Part shown: one piece after another, positions 8,112 through 14,245 of the stretch
Position numbering within the stretch: position 1 is the first letter of the stretch
Layout of the letters: every line of letters begins with the position of its first letter
NCBI GenBank assembly: GCA_021299565.1
Contig: JAJTHA010000164.1
Span: 1-16,030, forward strand
Direction of reading: 5' to 3'
From: Candidatus Caenarcanales bacterium
Lineage (GTDB): Bacteria > Cyanobacteriota > Vampirovibrionia > LMEP-6097
Length of the DNA: 16,030 bases
Program-made: the position numbers and the translations under genes
The notes under the pieces: generated by a model
What the model saw: only the letters and a program-made list of their open reading frames with translations
The model's database searches: none
Told to the model about the DNA's origin: nothing

Positions 8112-9191
8112 TTAGAGATTATATCTGTCTACCAAGAACCACGCTGTGCCGTTATTCAAAAACTTGTAAATTTCTGTTGCATAGACAGGCATGCTCTGAT
8201 TGACTCCAGTGCCTCTTCCCCATTGAATTGTATTGGCTGCACCCATATTATCAAGTCTCATTCTCATGTCGCTTGTTAATTCCAAAATTACTGTTTGACC
8301 TTTTGTTCCGCCAGTAATAGTGAATAGTTCATCAGTACTAGCAGGATTTGAGTCAGTGAGTGTAATGTAATTCAAACCGCTGACGTTGATAGTAGTTTGT
8401 CCATCTATATCTCTTGTACCAGGATCTATTGCAAGTGGTGTCATGCTGTTATTGGTGACTAATGTTCCAGAACTATTTGGTAATCCAAGATTAATTGCAC
8501 CAGAAGAGCTTGCTGTGAAAGTTACATTAGCACCAGCACTACCGCCTATGCTCAGTCTTTGATTGCCATTGTCAATCAAGTTCGCTCGCAAAGAATTATT
8601 AACCGGTCCAATGACGCCTGAACCTGGCATAGTAGTTGCAGCTGGGCCAACAGGACCTTGCGGACCACTAGGACCTTGAGCACCTGCAGGACCACTAGCA
8701 CCAGCAGGACCAGTCGCGCCTTTTTCTCCTTGGGGTCCTTCTGGACCTTGAGGACCAGCTAAACCAAGGGTAGCGGCGTTACTTGGTAAAGTAACCAAAT
8801 CTGAATTACCCGGATCACTTGGATCAACTGCTCTAAAATTTGGATCATCCAAAATCAACATGGTGTATGCAAGTGGTTGATTAGCTGGTATTTCACCACC
8901 ACTGATTTGGAAAGAAAGTTTTGTATCACCACTAACTATTGGGGTTTTGACAAAAGCTCTAATTTTGCTTTTTCCGATTCTGACAGGTATGTTTAACGGA
9001 ATTTCATTGCCATTAAGATCTTTAACTAGAGCAGTTACCTTCATTGGATTTGCTTTAGTGTTCATGTTCTTGAATTTGATAGCGAGTTTCCTGCCTTCTA
9101 TATAAACTGCTGGCACATTGCTCATCAATGCCGCTTTAACTTGATTAGTGAAAGTCAAAATTAAACTTGCTACTATAAAAATTTTCTTCAT
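8112..9191 (-). CDS. Exported collagen-like repeat protein
   Basis: Starting at ATG 9191 the product is 359 residues and begins with a signal peptide (MKKIFIVASLILTF, then QVKA). An upstream in-frame ATG at 9230 would add 13 residues ahead of it; I prefer 9191 because it gives a standard signal-peptide n-region, though neither start has a Shine-Dalgarno. After a ~120-residue beta-rich N-terminal domain (VYIEGRKLAIKFKN, KVTALVKDLNGNEIPL) comes a run of 14 Gly-X-Y triplets (residues 143-184), then a Gly/Ser/Asn-rich beta-type C-terminal domain ending GTAWFLVDRYNL, a style common in collagen-like and phage-fibre proteins. No LPXTG, membrane anchor or beta-barrel is visible, so it is secreted, periplasmic or non-covalently surface-attached. 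Such proteins form triple helices in appendages, spores or adhesins. It is the first gene of the three-gene minus-strand operon. Confidence 0.85.
   Translation of the reverse strand: MKKIFIVASLILTFTNQVKAALMSNVPAVYIEGRKLAIKFKNMNTKANPMKVTALVKDLNGNEIPLNIPVRIGKSKIRAFVKTPIVSGDTKLSFQISGGEIPANQPLAYTMLILDDPNFRAVDPSDPGNSDLVTLPSNAATLGLAGPQGPEGPQGEKGATGPAGASGPAGAQGPSGPQGPVGPAATTMPGSGVIGPVNNSLRANLIDNGNQRLSIGGSAGANVTFTASSSGAINLGLPNSSGTLVTNNSMTPLAIDPGTRDIDGQTTINVSGLNYITLTDSNPASTDELFTITGGTKGQTVILELTSDMRMRLDNMGAANTIQWGRGTGVNQSMPVYATEIYKFLNNGTAWFLVDRYNL
8640..8765 (-). repeat. Collagen Gly-X-Y coding repeat (14 triplets)
   Basis: Fourteen uninterrupted Gly-X-Y triplets, mostly GPQ, GPA, GPE, GEK, GAT, GAS and GPS, are encoded in a run of 9-bp-phased GGT/GGA/CCT-like units. 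This block is noticeably richer in G+C than the rest of the gene, as any Gly/Pro-coding tract must be. Confidence 0.88.
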
Positions 9192-9319
9192 ACCTAAATC
9201 GTCTATTCCATATCTAGCAGTGAGTTTCATCGGTCATATGATTTAAGAGCTAAAAACTAAATACACTACTCAGCCTATTCTGGAAATATCTTGATGTGAA
9301 ATCTTGACTCGTCTTTTGA

Positions 9320-9334
9320 TGTTATATTGGAATT
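9320..9334 (+). promoter_or_regulatory. Possible extended -10 promoter for the small ORF and etfB
   Basis: TGTTATATT (TG at 9320-9321, TATATT at 9323-9328) fits an extended -10 element. A start point 7 nt downstream would fall on the A of the ATG at 9335, giving a leaderless mRNA. The nearest -35-like TTGACT (9304-9309) is only 13 bp away, too close for a normal spacer, so the call rests on the -10 alone. Confidence 0.35.
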
Positions 9335-9460
9335 ATGCAAGATTTAGATTACCTCGCTATAGGTTCATTGGTGACTTTATTAGTGATACTTATGAATTTG
9401 TCTGCTTTTATTTTGTTGCCTATATTGGTTTTGACTTTTGCCAAAAAGAAGTTAGGTTAA
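9335..9460 (+). CDS. Putative small membrane protein, 41 residues
   Basis: A short ATG-to-TAA frame in the 258-bp gap between the divergent collagen-like gene and etfB. It encodes a short acidic N-terminus (MQDLDYLAIGS), one long hydrophobic helix (about residues 8-34, ending ILLPILVLTF) and a basic tail (AKKKLG), the layout of a single-pass small membrane protein with a cytoplasmic C-terminus by the positive-inside rule. It ends 29 nt before etfB, in the same direction. There is no Shine-Dalgarno, but a TATATT lies 6 nt before the ATG, matching a leaderless start. I recognise no family. The frame is short enough to arise by chance in AT-rich DNA; its composition and placement are the only support. 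Confidence 0.4.
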   Translation: MQDLDYLAIGSLVTLLVILMNLSAFILLPILVLTFAKKKLG

Positions 9461-9489
9461 AGATCTCTTAAGCTGGGTAAAAAATACTT

Positions 9490-10236
9490 ATGAAAATAGT
9501 AGTTTTAGTTAGCCAAACTCCAGATACCACAACCAAAATCGTTGTTGCTGGAGATTCAAAATCTATCGAAGAAACAGGAATTACTTGGATACTAAATCCA
9601 TATTCAGAATTTGCAATTGAAAAAGCACTAAAACTCAAAGAAGCTAATGAAGCTAAAGTCGAAGAGATAATTTTGCTTGCTATGGGTCCTGAAAGATGTA
9701 CTGAAGCCTTGAGACAAGGACTTGCTATGGGCGCAGATAGAGCAATTTTGATCAAATCTAATATTCTAAATACTCAAGCTTTGGCTGATGCTGTCAAAGA
9801 GACAGGAGCTCAATTGATTTTGGGCGGAAAGAAAACTATTGATACTGAGTCTGCTTGGGCAGAGTCTGCAGTTGCTGGATTATTAGATCTGCCAATGGTT
9901 CATTGCGCAAATAAACTTGAATGGGCAGGCGATGATCTACTCGCTTCTAGAGAGCTTTCTGGCGAATTACAAAGTTTCAAACTCGCTTTACCAGCATTGG
10001 TGACTTGTGACAAAGGAAATGACGAGCCGCGTTACGCATCAATAATGGGTATTATGAAAGCAAAGAAAAAACCAATTGATGAAAAAACTTTTGATGGAGT
10101 TGCAAATCTTGGTATAGAAATTGTGTCAGCTCAGTTACCTCCGGCTAGAGGGCAAGTCAAAATTTTTGATGGTAGTGCTGACGAAGCTGCCGAAAAGCTA
10201 CTTAGAGCTTTAAGAGAAGAAGCTAAAGTCTTATAG
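9490..10236 (+). CDS. etfB: Electron transfer flavoprotein beta subunit
   Basis: A 248-residue protein of normal EtfB length. EtfB pairs with EtfA in the cytoplasm; the dimer holds FAD and AMP and passes electrons from flavin dehydrogenases to a quinone reductase or bifurcating partner. The start MKIVVLVSQTPDT, then NPYSEFAIEKALKLKE (36-51), GPERCTEALRQGLAMGADRAI (66-86), LILGGKKTID (109-118) and the signature DEPRYASIMGIMKAKKKPI (178-196) identify it. In the nucleotide-binding loop after KKTID, the usual D-TGQVG-type stretch reads TESAWAES, a departure from most relatives. No etfA is adjacent: the next gene is tonB after 35 nt. No Shine-Dalgarno precedes the ATG. The stop codon TAG is also the start of the tonB -35-like box. 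Confidence 0.92.
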   Translation: MKIVVLVSQTPDTTTKIVVAGDSKSIEETGITWILNPYSEFAIEKALKLKEANEAKVEEIILLAMGPERCTEALRQGLAMGADRAILIKSNILNTQALADAVKETGAQLILGGKKTIDTESAWAESAVAGLLDLPMVHCANKLEWAGDDLLASRELSGELQSFKLALPALVTCDKGNDEPRYASIMGIMKAKKKPIDEKTFDGVANLGIEIVSAQLPPARGQVKIFDGSADEAAEKLLRALREEAKVL

Positions 10237-10262
10237 ACATCTTAAGATTTACGTATTAAAAT
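10234..10262 (+). promoter_or_regulatory. Predicted sigma70-type promoter of tonB
   Basis: TAGACA (10234-10239; five of six match TTGACA) and TAAAAT (10257-10262) are separated by exactly 17 bp. The predicted start point near 10269 is 3 nt before the tonB TTG. The -35 box begins on the etfB stop codon, so tonB seems to be transcribed independently of etfB. Confidence 0.55.
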
Positions 10263-10271
10263 ATTAGTATC

Positions 10272-11720
10272 TTGCACAGGTATCCTAAATTAATTGATCC
10301 TGAAATATTGGCTTATACAGCTGATGATAAGTTTAGCTTTTCTAAAAAAGCTGAGCTTCCTAGCAGAAGTCACAATAAAGAGTTTTTGTATTTTTTGGCT
10401 TTAGCCACTTCATTAGCCTTCATGGCTTTGGTCATGTTGATATCAAGTGTGCCTCAAGAAGCTGTTAAAGATCTTGCGTCATTTTTGGAGTCTATTCCGT
10501 TTTTGGATATCAAAATATCTCAGGACATTTTTAAAGAGTTGCGCTTCCCTAATCCAGTTACTTCAAGTCTTTTTATTGCTTGTTTTAGTTTCTGGACTTT
10601 TATGTTTTTTGATTTAAGTCGTAAAAATAATCTTGAAGCTTCTTTCTTGAGAAAAGTTTATGACACTAATGGCAAGATGAGATTTGAGTTTAGTAACAGC
10701 AAAGAGCATTTGTCTGAATCAAGCTCAATGAGCTTTATTCTGCATGTTTTGGTTTTACTAGCAATCATTACATCAGTATTATTTACTGGTTACCCTAAAC
10801 CAAAAGTACAAGTAAGTACTATTGAATTCATTCCATCACAAATAGAAACTAAAGAAAAAGTCCCAGAGAAAGTTAAAAAAAAATCAGACAAAAATTCAAG
10901 AGATCAGGGTAAGCATGATCCTACTAAACCAATAAAACCTCCAACTCCAAGTTCAGGTACACCAAAGCAACAAAGCAAATCTCAAACCAAAACAAGTCCA
11001 AAGCCACAAGCTTTGCCTAAACCAGCTCCAGCTTCTGCACCAAAAATGAGTGATCCAAAACCCTCTGCTGGTCCGGTTCCTGTTGCAACTCCAAAATCTT
11101 TTAAACCGCAACCCAAGCAATTTAATAATGCTTTCGAAAAAACTCAAGCGACTAATTCTAATACTTTGCCATCTCCATTGAACTACGCAATGAACACTAG
11201 CACTGGTTCGGGCTCTAGGTCATCTTCTACTGGAAGACCTGCTCCAATAAGTGGTGATGGATCTAGCTCAAGTCCGGGTAATGATATCGTATCGAGATTT
11301 GGTAGCATACCTCGTGCTCCTGATAGCATTGGCGGCGGTTCTGGTGGTAGTGGTGGTTTAGGTACTGCGGGCAATCCTCCTCCTAATCCTTATGGCGACC
11401 GGGATCCAAGTATTGCATCAAGAGCGGATTTTAATTTTGGACCATATATGTCTAATTTGCAGCGCAAAATAAAGCGTGCCTGGAGACCACCGACTGGAAC
11501 TGAATCAAATAAAATTAAAGTTAGTTTTACGGTATTGTCTGATGGCACATTAACAAATTTGAAACTTGTTCAAGCTAGTGCTGATCAATCGGCTAATCAG
11601 GCTGCATTACAGGCTGTAAGTGCGGCTGCTCCTTTTGATCCTTTGCCTCCAGGTTCTGCTCCTACTGTTGATATTGATTTTACTTTTGATTATAATGTGT
11701 TTCAAAAACAACGTTGGTAA
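10272..11720 (+). CDS. tonB: TonB-family energy transducer with three predicted membrane helices
   Basis: A 482-residue protein that should carry proton-motive energy from ExbB/ExbD across the periplasm to outer-membrane transporters. Hydrophobic segments lie at 37-58, 97-114 and 154-172. The third holds the TonB transmembrane signature Ser154-x3-His158 (SFILH), spaced like S16/H20 of E. coli TonB, so the two N-terminal helices are additions. Residues ~185-388 are a periplasm-spanning linker: first Lys/Pro-rich (KPIKPPTP, PKPAPASAPK), then Ser/Gly-rich (GGGSGGSGG). The C-terminal domain (~390-475) has the canonical YMSNLQRKIKRAWRPP, VSFTVLSDGTLTNLKL, AALQAV, APFDPLPP and VDIDFTFDYN. The start is TTG; an in-frame TAA at 10257 limits it upstream and the next ATG lies inside the first helix. 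exbB-exbD follow after a palindromic element whose left edge is the tonB stop codon. Confidence 0.93.
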   Translation: MHRYPKLIDPEILAYTADDKFSFSKKAELPSRSHNKEFLYFLALATSLAFMALVMLISSVPQEAVKDLASFLESIPFLDIKISQDIFKELRFPNPVTSSLFIACFSFWTFMFFDLSRKNNLEASFLRKVYDTNGKMRFEFSNSKEHLSESSSMSFILHVLVLLAIITSVLFTGYPKPKVQVSTIEFIPSQIETKEKVPEKVKKKSDKNSRDQGKHDPTKPIKPPTPSSGTPKQQSKSQTKTSPKPQALPKPAPASAPKMSDPKPSAGPVPVATPKSFKPQPKQFNNAFEKTQATNSNTLPSPLNYAMNTSTGSGSRSSSTGRPAPISGDGSSSSPGNDIVSRFGSIPRAPDSIGGGSGGSGGLGTAGNPPPNPYGDRDPSIASRADFNFGPYMSNLQRKIKRAWRPPTGTESNKIKVSFTVLSDGTLTNLKLVQASADQSANQAALQAVSAAAPFDPLPPGSAPTVDIDFTFDYNVFQKQRW

Positions 11721-11843
11721 AATTGTTTCAGAATCGCGCATAGCTGCGTTACGCTCGTCCTCGCTATCCTCATTGACGGATAAGTCAACTCCGGGTAGCT
11801 CGGACTCGCAAGCCTTGCTCTGCACGATTCTAAAGCAATTTTA
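11718..11843 (+). repeat. 126-bp TA-bounded imperfect palindrome (MITE-like)
   Basis: The ends are inverted repeats: 11719-11740 and the reverse complement of 11821-11842 agree at 19 of 22 positions (AAAATTG, AGAATCG and GCA cores). The dyad continues to the exact middle, where TTGAC (11773-11777) and GTCAA (11784-11788) flank a 6-nt loop centred on 11780.5. Both outer edges are TA, as expected for a TA target duplication of the IS630/Tc1-mariner kind. The left TA is the first two bases of the tonB stop TAA; removing the insert plus one TA restores TGGTAAAATG, keeping the stop. The interior is richer in G+C than its flanks and is open in three of six frames. No transposase is present, so it would be non-autonomous. 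It may also form a strong RNA hairpin between tonB and exbB. Confidence 0.75.
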
Positions 11844-11858
11844 AAATGAATTCTATTC

Positions 11859-11887
11859 CTGACAACCCAGCAATTCAGTACTATAAT
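11859..11887 (+). promoter_or_regulatory. Predicted sigma70-type promoter of exbB
   Basis: CTGACA (11859-11864), a 17-bp spacer and a perfect TATAAT (11882-11887) make the best promoter match in the window. The predicted start point (about 11894) abuts the exbB ATG at 11895, so the mRNA would be essentially leaderless. It lies just downstream of the palindrome and lets exbBD be expressed separately from tonB. Confidence 0.7.
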
Positions 11888-11894
11888 AATATTC

Positions 11895-12665
11895 ATGGAC
11901 GAAACACAAGTAGCAGAAGAAGGTTTAGGATTGGCTGAAGCCGCGGGTCTTACCGAGCAGGCTCATGAAGCAAGTTTTAATTTACTATCTTCGTTTTGGC
12001 ATTATTTCCAAAATGACTTAATTTCTTCTGTCCCTATTACCATATGTTCGTTTTTGATTATTGCAGTAATTATCGAAAGAACACTTTTTTACAACAATAA
12101 CAATAGAGATATTTCAAGATTTATTCACAGCCTTCAAGGTCAATTAGAAAAAGGTAATCTAGAAGCTGCTCAAATGCTTTCTACACAGCTTAATAGCGTT
12201 ACAGGTGAAGTTGCTGAAGAAGGTATCAGGCTTCTTGCAGTGCAAAAAGAAGATTTCTCAAGAGCTTATGATATTACAGTTGCAATAGTTATTCGTAAAC
12301 TACAAAGATATTTGCCGATACTAGCAACAGTCGGTGCCGTAGCTCCATTCCTTGGATTATTCGGTACGGTTTCTGGGGTTATCAAAGCTTTGTTTCATAT
12401 GAGTCAAGGTGCTGAAGGAGCGTCTTTGGCAATGATTGGTGAGATTTCAAATGCACTTATTGCGACAGGATATGGTCTGGCAATTGCAATTATTTCGGTA
12501 GTTGCGTATAACCTTTTTGGAAATATAGTAAAAAGATATGGTGATGATTTTATGCTTTTGAAGCTTTTATTTATGAGCTTTGTAAGTGTTCAGTTTAATG
12601 TTGGTTCTGCTCCAAACAATAATCCTAGTCAAGCATCGGAAGCATTTCCGGATTTTCTGAAATAA
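11895..12665 (+). CDS. exbB: ExbB/TolQ/MotA-family proton channel subunit
   Basis: A 256-residue inner-membrane protein that, with ExbD, forms the proton-driven motor energising TonB. It has three membrane helices at about 46-66, 138-163 and 183-207, with the large cytoplasmic loop between the first two. The family signature reads ILATVGAVAPFLGLFGTVSGV (142-162), and the channel-lining threonines correspond to Thr158 and Thr191 (NALIATGYGLAIAI). TolQ cannot be excluded by sequence, but adjacency to tonB favours ExbB. The ATG has no Shine-Dalgarno; a TATAAT sits 7 nt upstream. The N-terminal ~30 residues are acidic and Ala/Glu-rich. exbD follows after 16 nt. Confidence 0.94.
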   Translation: MDETQVAEEGLGLAEAAGLTEQAHEASFNLLSSFWHYFQNDLISSVPITICSFLIIAVIIERTLFYNNNNRDISRFIHSLQGQLEKGNLEAAQMLSTQLNSVTGEVAEEGIRLLAVQKEDFSRAYDITVAIVIRKLQRYLPILATVGAVAPFLGLFGTVSGVIKALFHMSQGAEGASLAMIGEISNALIATGYGLAIAIISVVAYNLFGNIVKRYGDDFMLLKLLFMSFVSVQFNVGSAPNNNPSQASEAFPDFLK

Positions 12666-12681
12666 CAGCAAGGATATATTT

Positions 12682-13128
12682 ATGGCATTTAGCGCAGGTG
12701 GACAACAAGATGATTTTTCGGAGATAAATATTACTCCTTTGACGGACGTATTTTTGATTCTCTTTTTGATCATGATTGTAATCGCGCCTCTCATTAATCA
12801 AACAGCACTTAAGCTTGAACCCCCTAAAGCCCAAAATGGCAAAAACATCTCTTCAAAAGTCAAAGCCATAACGCTAGAAATATCAGCTGATGGCTTAATT
12901 GCTATCAATGGTAAGAAGCTTTCTGAGACTCCTTTTGAGCCGGAGCAAGTGGGTCCTGCTGTCGAAGCTGCACTTAAAGAATTGATTGCTTTGCCTGAGT
13001 ACAAAGACTCACCGCTTAATATAGTTACTGATGCTGACACCAGACAAAAATTCGTTGTAGGTGCAATGGATGCAGCTGCTGGATTGGGTTTAGCGAAGAT
13101 GAGTATAGTGACAGTTTCGGGAATGTAA
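12682..13128 (+). CDS. exbD: ExbD/TolR-family biopolymer transport protein
   Basis: A 148-residue protein of normal family length with a short cytoplasmic N-terminus, one membrane helix (about 20-38) and a periplasmic domain. SEINITPLTDVFLILFLIMIV carries the essential proton-carrying Asp (Asp22). The periplasmic part shows ITLEISADGLIAINGKKL and LNIVTDADTRQKFVVGAMDAA, with the usual beta-alpha fold that ends in a conserved strand (MSIVTV). AAGGA (12670-12674), 7 nt before the ATG, is a good Shine-Dalgarno, in contrast to exbB, and indicates co-transcription with exbB. The gene is followed by a second palindromic element and the convergent ftsY. Confidence 0.94.
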   Translation: MAFSAGGQQDDFSEINITPLTDVFLILFLIMIVIAPLINQTALKLEPPKAQNGKNISSKVKAITLEISADGLIAINGKKLSETPFEPEQVGPAVEAALKELIALPEYKDSPLNIVTDADTRQKFVVGAMDAAAGLGLAKMSIVTVSGM

Positions 13129-13162
13129 ACAATTGCTTAGTACAAGCTAAATCTATAACTAT

Positions 13163-13257
13163 AAAGTCATCGCGAGATTTGCGTAGCAAATCGTGGCGAT
13201 CCAGGACTAATTGTAGAAACTGGACTGCCACGCTGCTTCGCAGCTCGCAGTGACTTT
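13163..13257 (+). repeat. 95-bp palindromic element with a hairpin nested in each arm
   Basis: The arms are 13163-13204 and 13220-13257, separated by a 15-nt loop. Outer parts match (AAAGTCA against TGACTTT, GCGAG against CTCGC) and so do inner parts (CGTGGC and TCCAG against CTGGA and GCCACG). The arm tips do not match each other, but each folds on itself: ATTTGC-GTA-GCAAAT (13177-13191) and GCTGC-TTC-GCAGC (13232-13244). The result is a three-branched structure. TA flanks both ends (13162-13163 and 13257-13258). It fills the 135-bp gap between convergent exbD and ftsY, where it could also act as a bidirectional terminator, although it lacks a clear U-tract. The GTCA-TCGCGAG / GTGGC-ATCCAG style recalls dispersed palindromic repeats of other bacteria. 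Confidence 0.75.
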
Positions 13258-13263
13258 AAACTA

Positions 13264-14190
13264 TTAGAGATACTTTGCCGTAAACTCTTCGAGATTAAAC
13301 TCCTGAATATCTTCTGCTTTTTCACCAGTCCCCATAAATTTAACTGGTAATTTAAACTTATGAGCAAGAGCAAAAACCATTCCAGCTTTGGCGCTACCAT
13401 CAAATTTGCTCAAAAATATTGAGTCTAGTTTGGTAGCTTCGTTGAATTTTTCAGCTTGAGAAATAGCGTTAGAGCCAGTGCCTGAGTCAAGAACAAGCAT
13501 GGTCTCTATTTGATGCTCGGTGTCAGCTAGATTTTTTTCAATAACTTGTTTTAATTTGCCAAGCTCATTCATCAGATCTTGTTTGTTTTGTAATCTGCCA
13601 GCGGTATCAATGATGATCAGTTGATGTCCTTCTTGCTTGGCTTTTTCAATTGCTTTAAATACAACAGTACTTGGCTTGGAGCCTTCTTCTAGTTTGCAGA
13701 TATCGACTTCTATTCTTTTTGCCCAGGTTTCTAGTTGTTCTTCGGCAGCTGCCCTAAATGTATCTCCCGCGGCTATCATCACTTTGAAGCTTTTATCTTT
13801 GAAAAATTTAGCGAGCTTAGCGATGCTTGTAGTTTTGCCAACACCGTTTACACCAACTACCAAAATCACATTTGTTGCGTGAGGATTTAGTTCTAATTTA
13901 AAAAGTTTTTTGTCTATTTTATCAAAAGCTCTTAATAGAAAATCACTGAGATGTTGTTTGATATCTTCTTGAAAAATACTTTCGTGCATGGCTTTGCTTC
14001 TCAGTGAAGCTACAAAATCGAGCACAAGTGTTACGGTTAAGTCGCTGCGAATCAGCTCCTCTTCCAACTTGTCAAAATCCGTTTCTGTAAGTTTATGCTT
14101 TTGAGCGACTTGAATATTGGCGTTTTGTTCTTCTGTATTTTGGCTGAAGATGTTTTGTATTTTGTTAAAGATTCCTGATAAAAAGCTCAT
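13264..14190 (-). CDS. ftsY: Signal recognition particle receptor FtsY
   Basis: FtsY is the SRP-family GTPase that receives Ffh-ribosome complexes at the inner membrane and hands them to SecYEG. The 308-residue product starts at MSFLSGIFNKIQNIF, a typical amphipathic membrane-binding start. It then runs straight into the four-helix N domain (LTETDFDKLEEELIRSDL), lacking the long acidic A domain of enterobacterial FtsY. GTPase motifs: P-loop GVNGVGKTT (113-121), DTFRAAAEEQL (143-153), DTAGR (195-199), SKFDGSAKAGM (261-271, where TKLDGTAKGG is usual) and GTGEKAEDIQEF (287-298). The frame extends upstream to 14283, but those codons overlap the divergent rsmA and do not resemble FtsY, so ATG 14190 is the start. 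A TAAAAT lies 8 nt upstream and no Shine-Dalgarno is visible. Confidence 0.95.
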   Translation of the reverse strand: MSFLSGIFNKIQNIFSQNTEEQNANIQVAQKHKLTETDFDKLEEELIRSDLTVTLVLDFVASLRSKAMHESIFQEDIKQHLSDFLLRAFDKIDKKLFKLELNPHATNVILVVGVNGVGKTTSIAKLAKFFKDKSFKVMIAAGDTFRAAAEEQLETWAKRIEVDICKLEEGSKPSTVVFKAIEKAKQEGHQLIIIDTAGRLQNKQDLMNELGKLKQVIEKNLADTEHQIETMLVLDSGTGSNAISQAEKFNEATKLDSIFLSKFDGSAKAGMVFALAHKFKLPVKFMGTGEKAEDIQEFNLEEFTAKYL

Positions 14191-14245
14191 CAATTTAGAT
14201 TTTAGCGAATTATTGGCCTGGATTGCTATACAATGTAATAAATCA
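14191..14245. promoter_or_regulatory. 55-bp divergent promoter region of ftsY and rsmA
   Basis: This short spacer must drive both genes. On the plus strand TGCTATACA (14224-14232) resembles an extended -10 element and would start transcription about 7 nt before the rsmA ATG. On the minus strand TAAAAT (14204-14199) would start it about 2 nt before the ftsY ATG. Neither has a convincing -35 box and neither gene has a Shine-Dalgarno, so both mRNAs would have very short leaders. Confidence 0.4.

Noticed and set aside
8640..8765. Short-period DNA repeat, considered as a CRISPR or phase-variable tract
   Set aside because: The period is three codons with sequence drift, fully explained by Gly-X-Y collagen coding; there are no spacers and no perfect units.
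9304..9309. TTGACT as a -35 box for the small ORF
   Set aside because: It is only 13 bp from TATATT, too short for sigma70.
11607..11896. Overlapping frames of 64-74 residues on both strands between tonB and exbB
   Set aside because: They are created by the palindrome being open in several frames and by tonB antisense; they have no start signal or family similarity.
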